In this document: positions 12,530-23,283 of the stretch, piece after piece | Position numbering within the stretch: the first letter of the stretch is position 1 | Layout: each line of letters starts with the position of its first letter | Notes under the pieces: model-generated | Databases searched by the model: none | The model's input: the letters and a program-made list of their open reading frames with translations, nothing else | Told to the model about the DNA's origin: nothing | Translations under genes and position numbers: made by a program | NCBI GenBank assembly: GCA_028023455.1 | Contig: JAQFVV010000032.1 | Span: 3,692,366-3,756,365 of the forward strand | Length of the DNA: 64,000 nucleotides | From: Epiperipatus broadwayi | Lineage: Eukaryota > Onychophora > Udeonychophora > Euonychophora > Peripatidae | Direction: 5' to 3'

Positions 12530-13440
12530 TTGGTCACAGTACTGATTGCTTTACAACCTAATCCTTAGTTGAAAAGAGAACTTAACACCTATCTATAACA
12601 TATTAACACTTTTCTATAACACCAATAATTTCATAAGATAAATCCTATTTATTTCCTATCTCAAATTCATCATAATAACATTTTAAAGGAAATCTTGCAT
12701 TGTTCATTCATTTTACATGTCTAATTCACCAAGATGTGATTTTATAATAATATATCAAATTAGCAAGTTGAAGAACATATTGATTGGTTTTATTGTTGAT
12801 CTTACCTTTTAAAAAAAATTACAATCATCTTTAAATAAAATTTTGTTAATGTCTTTATATTGTGTTGATAGAGTATCCAAGTCTCACTTATATAGAAAAA
12901 TTAAGTAAAATAACAGACAACATACAGTTAAATTAATCAAAGCAGTTATTTTCCAGTGATAAAGTACTCTATCTTTTAACTTGTTAAAAGCAATAGCAAC
13001 ACATATTTGTTTGTATTATACCTTCATATTTGAGACCATCTTTTTATTAAAAAAAGTACTAAGATATTTAAATTAGTTTACTTTCTCAAGATGATGATAA
13101 CCATCTAAGTTAAAAGTTGCCATGGATTTTTTTTTTCTAACTTAACCCAAAGTCTTTATACTTTGCATTCAAAGTGTTAAATATATTTTGTAAATTGTTT
13201 TTTTGAACTAGAAAAAATAGCATAATCACCAGAAGACTGTAAATCCAGAATCCTGTAATTTGTTCTTTGCTTTTAATCGATTCAAATTAAAAATTCCACC
13301 ATCAAACATATATTATATCTTGATACCTGTTTAATTAAAGTATCTATAAACAATCTCAAAGACTACTACCATAAAAATTGAAAACAATGTTGGAGCATGT
13401 ATACATTCTAATTTAATGATTTTTATTTCAAATACCTCAG
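12530..13440 (-). pseudogene. Non-LTR retrotransposon reverse transcriptase remnant (RTE-like, different family)
   Basis: Minus-strand frames, with several stops and shifts, read in the right order for a LINE RT: HAPTLFSIFM near 13395; FNLNRLKAKNK near 13270; SGDYAIFSSS near 13220 at the FADD position; FNLDGYHHLEKVN and FKYLS near 13090; IAFNKLKDRV near 12980; then LDTLSTQ at 12870-12880, equivalent to the LYGCETW segment; and a decayed RHV...P tail near 12700. The order QGCVLAPTLFS, FNLRRLQAKTK, FADDCAL, INxxxLxxVxxFxYLGS is the standard layout of a widespread RTE-like LINE family. The catalytic box is destroyed. Not closely related to the RTE-like copies at 32.6 and 40.6 kb. Confidence 0.65.
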
Positions 13441-13756
13441 ATTTTCATCTCATTCCAGCATGTAGAAGTATATATAAGAATAAACTATAATATATGTGTA
13501 TATCATAGATAATATGTAATAAAATACTTTCTATAAGAGTTATCTAGAATTACTGTAATTCATTTTTGATATAAAACAATATTTATTACTCTGCCCAGTC
13601 CAAATATGTCAAATCAGGACTATAATGAATATTAGCATTATATTTTGGGGGACAACTATACCATAGACATGTCTTACAGTTTGATCAAATCAATAAATGG
13701 TTAATTTAATATGTACATATATCATTATTTTTTATTTAGAAGATCAAAATAAACTT

Positions 13757-13800
13757 GCTCTGAAGAAGACTGCAGGTCAGTTGAAACATAGGTGTATATA
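13757..13800 (+). ncRNA. Hammerhead-like core, probably degenerate
   Basis: CTGAAGA at 13759-13765 is followed by a 5-pair stem II (GACTG/CAGTT, loop CAGGT), then GAAAC, then a possible stem III (ACA/UGU around UAGG) and a UA step. I cannot pair the flanks into a stem I. It sits in a repeat whose left part (13540-13650) resembles 2354-2490. Confidence 0.35.
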
Positions 13801-13869
13801 TATGTACAAATAAAGAGTTTTGCTAAAAAGTGTTTGAAGCAGTTTGGATAAAATAATTTAAAGCATTTA

Positions 13870-15100
13870 AATTTGAGCCAGCTTTATTTTTTATAAAGAA
13901 TAAATTACAGGAGAAAAAGAAGGGACCTGATTAAAGAGGCATCTAAAAAACTTTGACATCATATCATATTACAGTAATATATTTATACATAATAGCTGCT
14001 GGGATTTATTTAATTATTTATAATTTTATGGTTACTAGTTTTTTTTGTACTAATTGCTTTTGTAAAATTTTTTTTTTTACTTATTGTTATCTTACTAGAA
14101 TCTGAAAACTAAATATTTTTTTTAACTATAAACACTAAATAATTGCATACTTTATCTCTTGGGAGGTCATGTGACAAACATTAGATTGTTTGCTTAGTAC
14201 TACTTTAGTGTGCACTCTTAGATTTTTTTCACACAAGGAAGAGCCATGAACCATTCATTACTGACACAACTAAATGATAAATGTAATCTAACAGTAAATA
14301 TGTATATTAAAATAATATAATAATAAATATATAATAAGTTTATATTTTATCTTTATTAATATTTTATCTTTATTGCTCTACAAGTAACAAATGGTATATA
14401 TTATTGTTCAATTGTATATAGCAGTAAATATCTATAATATTAAAATAATATAAACACTAAATACTTAAGAATTTTATGTTTTATTGCTACATCAAGATAA
14501 AAATTCTACAAAAAAAAAAAGCGCTTTAATTAAAAAATAGTATAACCAAACAAAAATTAAAGTATTTTTAAAGTACAAGAGTATTGATTTTTTAAAAAAT
14601 AAATCTAAAGAAAGATTATAAAAAGATCCACATTGCAGATGTTCATCCATTATATTTTCCAACAGATAAAATCAAGATGGGACTATAATAGTTCTGGTAA
14701 TGTGCCTCTTATTGTCTTGAGAATTTTTACATTGGAAATTCAATTGCTGACAAACAGTAATGTTTGAGAAATTTTTAAATTTTTTTCCAAGTTTCAGGTC
14801 ATGAGGACAAGAGCTTGGACAAAATCTCAGACTTATTCACATATTTATCATTTATATTGTTTTAATATTATATACATTTAATTCATGTATATATGATAAG
14901 TGTTTGGACATAATTTTTTTATTTTTCTCCCCACTTTCAGGAGAACTGCAAGATAAAATACATTTTTTTCATATATTAATTATTTAATAAACTTAAAAAA
15001 TAAGCAAAAGTCTTCTGGGTTGTTTATATTTTTTAATATATATAATTTATTCATGTGCATACTGTATTTATTCTTGTACTTATTGTTATGTTAAGTTTAT
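13870..15100. other. AT-rich non-coding stretch, nothing recognised
   Basis: No ORF or repeat supported. Confidence 0.5.
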
Positions 15101-15330
15101 TGTGATATGATGTGATACACTGTGACTTCTCCTTAAATGGACTCAGGAATCACTCAACAACTATGCCCAGAGAAACTTGATAGCCATTTTACCTGCCCTT
15201 TCCATTCCCCATTCTAAGTTTTCCCATAATCTGCTCCATCCCATTTCCAGAACATAATCTTTGTCAAGTCTCTGGCTTTTATATTGTATCAGTTGGGGTT
15301 TGTTGGATCCCTTTTGTGTGAAAAAATATC
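15100..15330. other. GC-richer island, unidentified
   Basis: Noticeably less AT-rich than its flanks. One minus-strand frame runs without a stop for about 35 codons (contains WSRLWENLEWGMERAGKMA). I do not recognise it, and no splice sites or repeat partner were confirmed. It could be an exon relic or a transposon fragment. Confidence 0.25.
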
Positions 15331-18300
15331 CCCAAGTGTATTGTAAAATGGTACTAAAATATTTATTATTTATAACTTAAAAAGACAACTTCATGTATTT
15401 TCATTATACTTATCATTATTTGCATTTTATGTGAATCTGATAGCAAAAAGACTAGAAAATATACTTTATCTTCTATAATTGGATGTGTAGGTGTATCGGT
15501 GTACTCTTATTTGTTAATGATATCCTTTTGATATTTCAAGATTTCTCTAATATACCCAAAGCCAATGACATTCACAGTTAATCAAAAATCAATTGGAAAA
15601 CAAATATTTTATTTCTTAAAAAAACAACTTTATTATTCTATTTTAGGATATCTGCTGAAAAATTAGTATAAGCCTAGATGAGATGTATTAATTATTGTAA
15701 TTACTAAACTCCAATAATGAAGATAAAATATTGTCAATTTCCATTTTATTAATGTATAAGCATAATCCAAAGCATGATAGACTCTTTAAAATGTGATTCT
15801 AAATATTAGTAATGGAATACTGAAAAAAAAAGGCATGGATTAATTTACCACACAAATAGCTGCTATCACTCAATGCCTCATATTACTCTATTAAAGTGTG
15901 CAATATTTTGTCTATACTAATGACTTTATTAAACTTATAAAAACAAGATTTATAGACATTATGTATAGTCTATATTTCAAAATCATTACTCCCTATATTT
16001 TGTTCATTTAACCAAATACACTTCATATCAGTTATGCTTAATTATTGTATTATTGTTTTGAGACAATTTAAATATTGATAACTTAGCCAATATATCATAA
16101 ACACAACTATTTAAGACAACGTAGCTATCATAAATAAAAATGTGCTAATCAAATCATCACACAATTTTTTTAGCTTAGGTCTATTTACCTTATTCTAGAA
16201 TAAACAGCTGCAACCTGAGCAATCATTGAACACTAGCTACTACTGCTATAATATACCTACATCCCATCCTGGTGTAAGGTGTTTTTGTCAATGAGGACTT
16301 AAAACCCAAAACTAAAACCAATGCACTTATGCCTTTGGAAGCTATCTTAAATTCCTTTAAATTATTCAAGCTAATAATCTAAAATGCAAAAATCTTTTGA
16401 CTTTAATCCAAGCCTTATATTTCTAAGTAAAGGTTTCTTCATCCTGCTGTAAGCCTGAATAATCAAAATGACTATAATATCACCTTAAGTAAATAAATTC
16501 CATTTTTAAATCCCAAGTCCTCAATGTTAAAGAGTTAAAAGAAAAACTAGTCTGGAATATAAATATTACAGTGCTGCCAGCTAATGTTCATTAATTACTC
16601 AGGTTTGCAATAGATGTCTCTAAAATAAGGTGAAAAGAACTCTGGAAAAAATGTATTTATAAGATAAAAATAAAACACAATCTAATAGGCACTATCTAGT
16701 TCTTTCTAAAACTTATTTTAAACCTTCTTTATTATACTGTTCTATAACATTTTTTCTAGTAGTCAAATCCAAATTCAACTGAGATATCACTTGTTACATT
16801 TGTCCAAGAGAAAATGAATCATAAAGCTATCTATTTAAAACTTGTAAATATTTGAGAAATTACAGTTATGTTTTTGGATAGTTAGTCACTTGTCTTAAAT
16901 ATTATTTAATCAAGACCATGATTATATTTGAATCTGACAATGCAACCATAACTTAAAAGTTATGTGCCAAAGGCTGTATTTAATGTTACAGCATGATATA
17001 AGCTTTATATTTTACTCTTACCAAACAATTAAAAATAATAATCATAAAATTGCCTTACTGTATTCTAACTATAGCCACACAATACAGATAACATAATCTA
17101 CACAAGAGAAACCACTAAAAACTTATTTTGACTTTGTTGAAAGGTTTTCCATGGTAATAAGCCTTGAAACTCTTGTAGAAAACAAGAAAAGCTATTTATG
17201 CCTGAAAAGAAACTAAAAAAAAAAAAAAGATCTACAATGAATAGTAAAATTTCAAAGTTTCTGCAAATAAAGAATAGCAAACCTTTTTTTGCATTTGTAA
17301 ATATGCCCATTTATTTTTTTAAAGTCTAACATTTATTGTCAGAGTTTCTATTTAGAGATGATATTAGTTAGTTTATTATTTATTCCAGTTACCAGGAAAA
17401 AAAATTATTTTCAAGAAAGACACAAACAACTTTGTTTATTAATTTCTTTTATGTTTAAATAAAAAGGAGACTATATATTATTTGAAACAATATAAATAAA
17501 CATACATTGTATATTATTTAATAATATGCTAATTCACCTCTGATTATTATATATATAAATAGTATTACATTTTATAAAAAAAATGAAGCTTTATTACACT
17601 GAATAATATTTCTTGGTGTTATATATACATATAACTATGACAAACATATGTAAAATCATATGTAATAAAAATCCTAATCTCATCAGTGGTAGCTGGTTTA
17701 TATGCAGCACCCTTAGAAAAAATTAATTATTAAATTTGTGCTTGAACATCAATATTTTGCATAATTATTATGTAAATACAATTGATTAAACAATTTTTTT
17801 TAAAAAATATTTTAACTGATACTTGAGATTCTATTCAAAAGTGTTGTTAATTATAACAATGTCAGAAATGTCATTTTCAGTAGATTTCACAAATTCTATG
17901 AGGTTTATTTGTTCTTATCAAGCTAAAACTATCGCCATTGGAGCTTTTCATTGTGGCAACATCAATAGTTATTTGCAAGTGATATGAATATCCATTTTTA
18001 TTTTTATTCAGAGTGAATAAATTTTTATTTCTTTCATTTAGGATGCAGCAATAAAATATTCTGTTTTTTTCTTGTAATTAACATTCATAAATTAACATAT
18101 AAATATTTATTATACAAAAATATAACAAAATAATAAAAATATATTATTTTAAATATTTACAATCATGAGTGTTAATGTTGAATATATATAAAAAATACAT
18201 GTTCCAAATTGACATTAATTAAATGAAAAAATTGGAATAGATGTGTATGACAAACAGCAGTTAATAAAAGCAAAAAACGCATTAGCTCTTTTACCAATGA

Positions 18301-19080
18301 TTGGTATGAAAAAATAAAATGGTTGGGTGGTTATGAAATCATTAATGCATTGTTTTTGTTTTCATTGCTTATTTTTTGGTGGTGATACTGAAATAAAGTA
18401 CTCCTGCTTAAAAATGTCCTGGGCCACCAGTGATCTCAATTAATATTTAATATTATACAAGTATGCTTTTGATAATGCATTATGAAATGTCTATGTTCTA
18501 TTATAATAAAATGTGCAATTAATAATTATTAGTTTAATTAAAATAATTGAAAGCATGTTTCTGCAACCCCAAGATAGTGTGCTCCAAAGCCAACGATTGT
18601 AAAAGAAATATCAAGGAGGCATATTTTATTATCAATGATAACAATGCCATCAAGCGAGATGTGTTTTGCTATTTCAGGAAAATGACAAATTAATTTGCAT
18701 ACTTATTTGCACACATTGTTATTTAGTAACATTATAGCAATGGTTTATAACCTATTTTGGCCATGAATATGAGAGAAAACCTCAAAAGTACTAGGCCTAG
18801 ATTAATTTAATTGTTTTTGTTACTACTGACAGCTTCTTCTTCAGTGGGTTAAATTGCTTATATATGTTATTAATCAAAAAAAAAAAAATTAAATTTTTTT
18901 ATCAATGTTAAATATTTAAATGAGTGCAAATTCACTCACATATATATTTATAGGATTCTAGATAATATGTTGTAGAAGTCCTTTATAGGATAATTTTTTA
19001 TTGTTAGAACAGTTCAATTAGTTTGTTATAAATCTTTGAAAACTGACCTAAAATCTTTCAAAGATTCACAACAAAAATGG
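15331..19080. other. AT-rich non-coding stretch, nothing firmly recognised
   Basis: Only short shadow ORFs. At 18825-18850 the minus strand contains CACTGAAGAAG as in hammerhead cores, but the GAAA box and pairing are absent. Confidence 0.45.
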
Positions 19081-19149
19081 CGAATAATTTCAGAGAAGTC
19101 TCCTTCATTTTGCTTAGGCTAAAAGTTTTATTGTCATAGGAATAATAAA

Positions 19150-19422
19150 TTAAATAATTCTAGTGGAGTAGCTTTGTTTCAGAAATGTCAATTTTATAAA
19201 GATTATTTTGAGGGTTGGTTAGTCTGATAAATTTGTTAAAAGTATTTTATTTAATAGTAATATTTGTAAGGATGTAAAGGATAGAGAAAAATATGATTTT
19301 ATTTCTTTGTCATTTAAATTGTCTTTTTATAAAATAATATGTAGGAATAGTAAATTGTTTGGAAATAAGAAAATTGCTTGCAAAAGGGGTGTTACATTGA
19401 ATAATTTATTAAATAATACAAA
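19150..19422 (+). pseudogene. Penelope-like element ORF, upstream part
   Basis: One frame reads (two stops near 19227) FYKDYFEGWL, then NICKDVKDREKYDFISLSFK, LSFYKIICRNSK and KRGVTLNNLLNNT at about 19386-19421. It then breaks off at a 1.1-kb insertion and resumes at 20529 in the same sense with NNTKEIFDKKTIPGVIYFIPC leading into the GIY-YIG domain. In PLEs the segment between the RT and GIY-YIG domains ends with a conserved 'Gx-Y-x-IPC' lead-in, which fits. The catalytic RT palm was not found, so this is the C-terminal half of the ORF. Confidence 0.65.
19411..19422 (+). repeat. Target-site duplication, left copy (12 bp)
   Basis: AAATAATACAAA here is repeated exactly at 20529-20540, bracketing the palindromic repeat. 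The ORF text on either side joins in sense, so the insertion boundaries are firm. Confidence 0.8.
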
Positions 19423-19595
19423 TAATAGTAATAATAACAAGTCAGATGTCACATGACTTATATATAGCTTGCACTTACAAATATGTAAAATTAAGAGCGT
19501 GCTAATAGCTCTAAACAAGCTTTTTTTTTTTATTTATGATAAATGCTACTACAAGAGAAGGCATTCAAATTATTTTTATCTTGGATTGTCCCCAT

Positions 19596-19634
19596 CCCCA
19601 GACCGGTTTCGACCTATGGGTCTCTTCAGTGAGG
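19596..19634 (-). ncRNA. Hammerhead ribozyme, type I, family A (minus strand)
   Basis: On the minus strand: stem I 5' strand CCUCA (19634-19630), CUGAAGA (19629-19623), stem II GACC/GGUC with a CAUA loop, then GAAA, the short self-complementary stem III ACCGGU, C17 (19601) and stem I 3' strand UGGGG (19600-19596). All core residues match the hammerhead consensus, including G10.1-C11.1. Predicted cleavage is between 19601 and 19600. Stem III is so short that a monomer would be weak; known PLE ribozymes of this shape work better as dimers. Confidence 0.85.
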
Positions 19635-20377
19635 AGTTGGGACATTAGATTTTAACCAACTCAAGCAAAGCATTTATCTAAAAGATAATTGTTAGAAGAA
19701 GATCTGAAACTTTTAGTCATCTACATGTCTTTAAAGTCAGCTCTCCAACTGAAAAAATCATATGGGCCTGAACTTAATTCAGATACTCCATATATTAGCA
19801 GGCTTAGCTCTTTAATTTAGCTAAAGCCACAACAGCAAAATAATAATAGTAATAATAACAAGTCAGATGTCACATGACTTATATATAGCTTGCACTTACA
19901 AATATGTAAAATTAAGAGCGTGCTAATAGCTCTAAACAAGCTTTTTTTTATTATTTTTATTTATGATAAATGCTACCACAAGACCGGTCTGGGGATGGGG
20001 ACAATCCAAGATAAAAATAATTTGAATGCCTTCTCTTGTAGTAGCATTTATCATAAATAAAAAAAAAAAAGCTTGTTTAGAGCAATTAGCATGCTCTTAA
20101 TTTTACATATTTGTAAGTGCAAGCTATATATAAGTCATGTGACATCTGACTTGTTATTATTACTATTATTATTTTGCTGGTGTGGCTTTAGCTAAATTAA
20201 AAAGCTAAGCCTACTAATATATGGCGTATCTGAATTAAGTTCAGGCCCATATAATTTTTTCAGTTGGAGAGCTGACTTTAAAGACATGTAGATGTCTAAA
20301 AGTTTCAGATCTTCTTCTAACAATTATCTTTTAGATAAATGCTTTGCTTGAGTTGGTTAAAATCTAATGTCCCAACT

Positions 20378-20416
20378 CCTCACTGAAGAGACCCATAGGT
20401 CGAAACCGGTCTGGGG
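20378..20416 (+). ncRNA. Hammerhead ribozyme, type I, family A (plus strand)
   Basis: Stem I 5' strand CCUCA (20378-20382), CUGAAGA (20383-20389), stem II GACC-CAUA-GGUC (20390-20401), GAAA (20402-20405), stem III ACCGGU (20405-20410), C17 at 20411, then UGGGG (20412-20416) closing stem I with one G-U pair. The core is identical to the minus-strand copy at 19596-19634. The site sits in the plus arm of the palindrome, just before the GIY-YIG ORF segment. Confidence 0.87.
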
Positions 20417-20528
20417 ATGGGGACAATCCAAGATAAAAATAATTTGAATGCCTTCTCTTGTAGTAGCATTTATCATAAATAAAAATAAAAAAAAGCTTGT
20501 TTAGAGCTATTAGCACGCTCTTAATTTT

Positions 20529-20540
20529 AAATAATACAAA
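20529..20540 (+). repeat. Target-site duplication, right copy (12 bp)
   Basis: Second copy of AAATAATACAAA; see 19411-19422. Confidence 0.8.
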
Positions 20541-20897
20541 GGAAATTTTTGATAAAAAGACTATTCCTGGTGTAATATATTTTATCCTTTGTTTTTTTGT
20601 AAGAAGGTCTACATAGGTCAGAGTAGTTTGAGTTTAAATGAAAGAATAAAGGTTCATAAAAGTAGAGTTAAAAATAGATATCTTAGTTCTGCTTTGTATG
20701 TCCATGAAAAAGATACAGGTCACACTATTAGTTTTGATGGAGCTAAGGTTGTCTTCTTTGAGAGAAATGAAATCAAAAAAAGAATTAAAGAATCTTTATT
20801 ATTGAAAATATATTATTGTGAAGCAATTAACTTATTTAAGAGTTCTTTTAATATTAAGGGTCAATGGGATGTGAATGGATTTGTGGGTAATGTTTAA
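20541..20897 (+). pseudogene. Penelope-like element, GIY-YIG endonuclease domain
   Basis: After the insertion the ORF continues IPGVIYFIPC (GVIY as the GIY half), then KKVYIGQSSLSLNERIKVHK (VYIG as the YIG half, with the conserved Arg in LNERIKVH). Downstream come HEKDTGHTISFD and IKESLLLKIY, where the Glu is in the expected metal-binding position. It ends in NVNGFVGNV-type sequence at 20897. A 102-codon frame from 20589 is open; the lead-in is in another frame around 20590, so at least one frameshift is present together with the insertion. The domain nicks target DNA for reverse transcription in EN-positive PLEs. The pieces are at the C-terminus, as in PLEs, not N-terminal as in LINEs. Confidence 0.8.
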
Positions 20898-20934
20898 TAT
20901 TATATATAGTGTGTAGTTTTTGTAGTTCTTTACA

Positions 20935-21039
20935 CTTGAGAAGTCTGCTTGTAACAGTGAAACCTTTGGTTGTGTTTTAATATTATTTTTTTTTTGCTGG
21001 TCTGGATGAATTTTGGATTTGGGTAATTTTTAATTATAT

Positions 21040-21103
<64 letters not shown>

Positions 21104-21365
21104 ATTGAGAGTCTATATATATATAATTAGTTTCCAACCAGTAACCACCTAAACATTCACAGTAAATATAGCAACCAATATTTCTAACTGCTGTCAAGGC
21201 AACCTTCACACCTTTTAATATATATATATATGTATGTATATATATATAATTATGATCCAATATATTATTAACAGTGAAACCTTTTTTTTTAATATTATTT
21301 TTTTTTTGCTGGTCTGGTTGAATTTTGGATTTGGGTAATTTTTAATTATATATATATATATATAC
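20935..21365 (+). repeat. Duplicated PLE 3' flank separated by a long (AT)n tract
   Basis: 'aacagtgaaacctttggttg ... gctggtctggatgaa ... gggtaatttttaattata' at about 20955-21043 recurs at about 21271-21353 in nearly the same form. A pure (TA)n tract of about 66 bp lies at 21039-21102. The word CTTGAGAAG...GTGAAAC at about 20936-20971 resembles a broken hammerhead core but lacks CUGANGA. This is probably the terminal-repeat end of the PLE. Confidence 0.6.
21128..21190. repeat. Dispersed repeat fragment
   Basis: 'gtttccaaccagtaaccacc' followed by 'cacagtaaatatag' and 'caatattt' recurs at 59574-59622 next to another (TA)n tract. Identity unknown. Confidence 0.5.
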
Positions 21366-21399
21366 TAATTATGATCCAATATATCATTAAAAATATTAG

Positions 21400-22030
21400 A
21401 AAAAATTAACCCACAATTCGAAATAATTGCCAATCACCCTAATACTCTCATAAGATTGATGAACCAAAATGATTTGTTTAGGAAATGTAGATAGTTATAT
21501 GTCCGTATTTATATACTTGTATGGTTTGTAGTTTTTATTTGAGAAATTCATTTTTTAAATAGGAAAAACAAAATCAAGGTAAAAATTGGTAAATTTTTAA
21601 ATTTTTGCTAGTACTTTATTGCTATATATTAATTATATATTTATACTCATACACACAATGTGTAACTCATAAATGAGATACCAATTAATGAACTACTGGA
21701 CAATGAGATTTGAATTAGTTATTAATACCTTTTTCCTGCAAAAATGTGAATGATTTATAAGTTTATTTATTCACATATTTATTTTGGCTTTGCTTAGTAA
21801 TTCTTATTACATGAATGCAAGTGCAGGTTTCATAATAAATTTTATATAAATACAAATGTATGAATGTTTTTATTAAATGATAATCTATAAAGAAGGTTTG
21901 TAAATGCTTAATAATTATTTGATAATTGATACTGTAATCACTGAAAAATAACATTGATTGCTGCTATTGAATGGCCATTACTTTTCAACTTTTTATTAAT
22001 TAAAAAAAAACCTTATAACATTCAAGACTC
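21400..22030. other. AT-rich non-coding stretch, nothing recognised
   Basis: Only a short antisense shadow ORF. The LINE 5' UTR may begin somewhere in 21950-22040, but no boundary is visible. Confidence 0.4.
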
Positions 22031-22041
22031 TGATTATCCGC

Positions 22042-23109
22042 ATGCGGTACATTCTAGTGGCCACAATGTTTATGGATAACTCATCCTGTAGGATTGTAGG
22101 AATCAATGTGAGAGGACTCAATTCCCTCACGCACATTCATGTCATAAGGCATTTTATCTCCTTTGTCTCTCCACACATTCTCTTCATGGGAGAGACCAAG
22201 TTTCATCAGCACACTAATAGTAACATAGTCAATGAACTCAACAATCTTGGATTTGTACAACTAGCAGTCAACAGCACTGCTGCTGGAGGAGTAGGGGTAC
22301 TAATAAACAAAAAGTATCCTCCTCATAAGTTCAAAATAATTTATGAGGACATCAACCTAATTGCAATTAATTTAACATATGGTGCCAACATATTCAATGC
22401 CTTCTATGTCTACACACCTAACAATGCTGTTACACATCTAAGGATCATTAACATGGTTAACATGATTACTGCTTACAATAATTCACCTGCTGTATTAATG
22501 GGAGATTTCAATATTTTCTATGAGGACTATAATCAAAAATATCTACACCTCAGTAGAGGTTTCCTGAATGGCAGAGGTCCCCCCAATGCTTTCTCCTTTC
22601 ATACAAAGTATCAACATACACTAATAGACTTGCTTTTTTATACATCAGAATTTCACTTCTGTCTTGAAGCATTCCTTCAGCTGGCTGCTTTCACAGACCA
22701 TCATGCAATAGTTGTTGATCTAGAACTCAAAAACTGCTCTACAATGGATATAAACAAAGCAATCAGAATTCTTACTCATGCCTATACAATTGAGGCTGTC
22801 TTTTCCAAGGCCTACATTTTATTACAAAAAATTAACATCCTTTCTAGGCCTCCTGAAGAAGCATGGTTTTCATTTGTTGGAATCTTGCAATCTCTGATTA
22901 TGCATCACACCAGGAGATTAAAAGGCACTTCTTCTTTTTTTAATGACCTAGAACAGATCTCTCATAAAATAAATTCTTTCAACATAGACTTAGATCTGTT
23001 GGCAAAGCTCTTCACACTGAAACCTCAATATAGACAAAAACAATCTGTAATAGCTGAATATATAGCCATAAAATGCTCCAAAGTATTTCTCCTGAATCAA
23101 CATTGCTAG
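22042..23109 (+). pseudogene. YMDD-type LINE copy B: APE-type endonuclease domain
   Basis: An apurinic-like endonuclease opens the retrotransposon protein. Over 355 codons the APE order is visible: NVRGLNS (residues 22-28), MGETK with the catalytic Glu51, GGVGVLIN (82-89), FYVYTPNN (121-128), MGDFN (153-157, Asp155/Asn157), TLIDLLFY (Asp196) and FTDHHAIVVDL (Asp219-His220). This enzyme nicks genomic target DNA to prime reverse transcription. The first ATG of the open frame was taken as start, but the true start is not certain. The frame stops at 23109 before joining the RT; the linker 23110-23283 needs frame changes, so the copy is inactive. No upstream ORF1 was recognised. Confidence 0.85.
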
Positions 23110-23283
23110 ACCAGAGGGTATCTTAGGTGAGTTTTGGGTTATAAACAAAAGCAAGTCACCCCATCTACCCTCCTTCTAAATGGCTTCAACCTCTTTGGAC
23201 ATCACATGCTACAACTCATTGAAACCTATTTCAAAGAGAGGCTGCAAAATATTTAACAAAGTTCTCACTACTTTTGGCATGGC

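Larger units (their letters stand above)
19423..20528. mobile_element. Palindromic Penelope-type terminal-repeat insertion with hammerhead ribozymes
   Basis: Two arms in head-to-head orientation (minus arm about 19423-19988, plus arm about 19983-20528) meet at the self-complementary ACCGGT at 19983-19988. Both contain the AAGCTTGTTTAGAGC, 'gtcatgtgacatctgac', 'cagttggagagctgac' and 'tcagatcttcttctaac' blocks, and each carries one complete hammerhead. The plus-arm ribozyme cut site (20411/20412) lies 422 bp from the equivalent half-site at the centre (19989/19990), so the plus arm is a tandem-repeat unit. The minus arm lacks about 44 bp right after the central ACCGGTC. PLEs are known to carry pseudo-LTRs in inverted or tandem order with hammerheads, which explains the architecture. 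Confidence 0.8.

Noticed and set aside
18825-18855. CACTGAAGAAG on the minus strand as a hammerhead
   Set aside because: No GAAA box at the right distance and no pairable stems; chance or fully decayed.
20936-20975. CTTGAGAAG ... GTGAAAC in the PLE 3' flank as a ribozyme
   Set aside because: CUGANGA is absent and no stem I can be drawn; kept only as a note in the flank entry.
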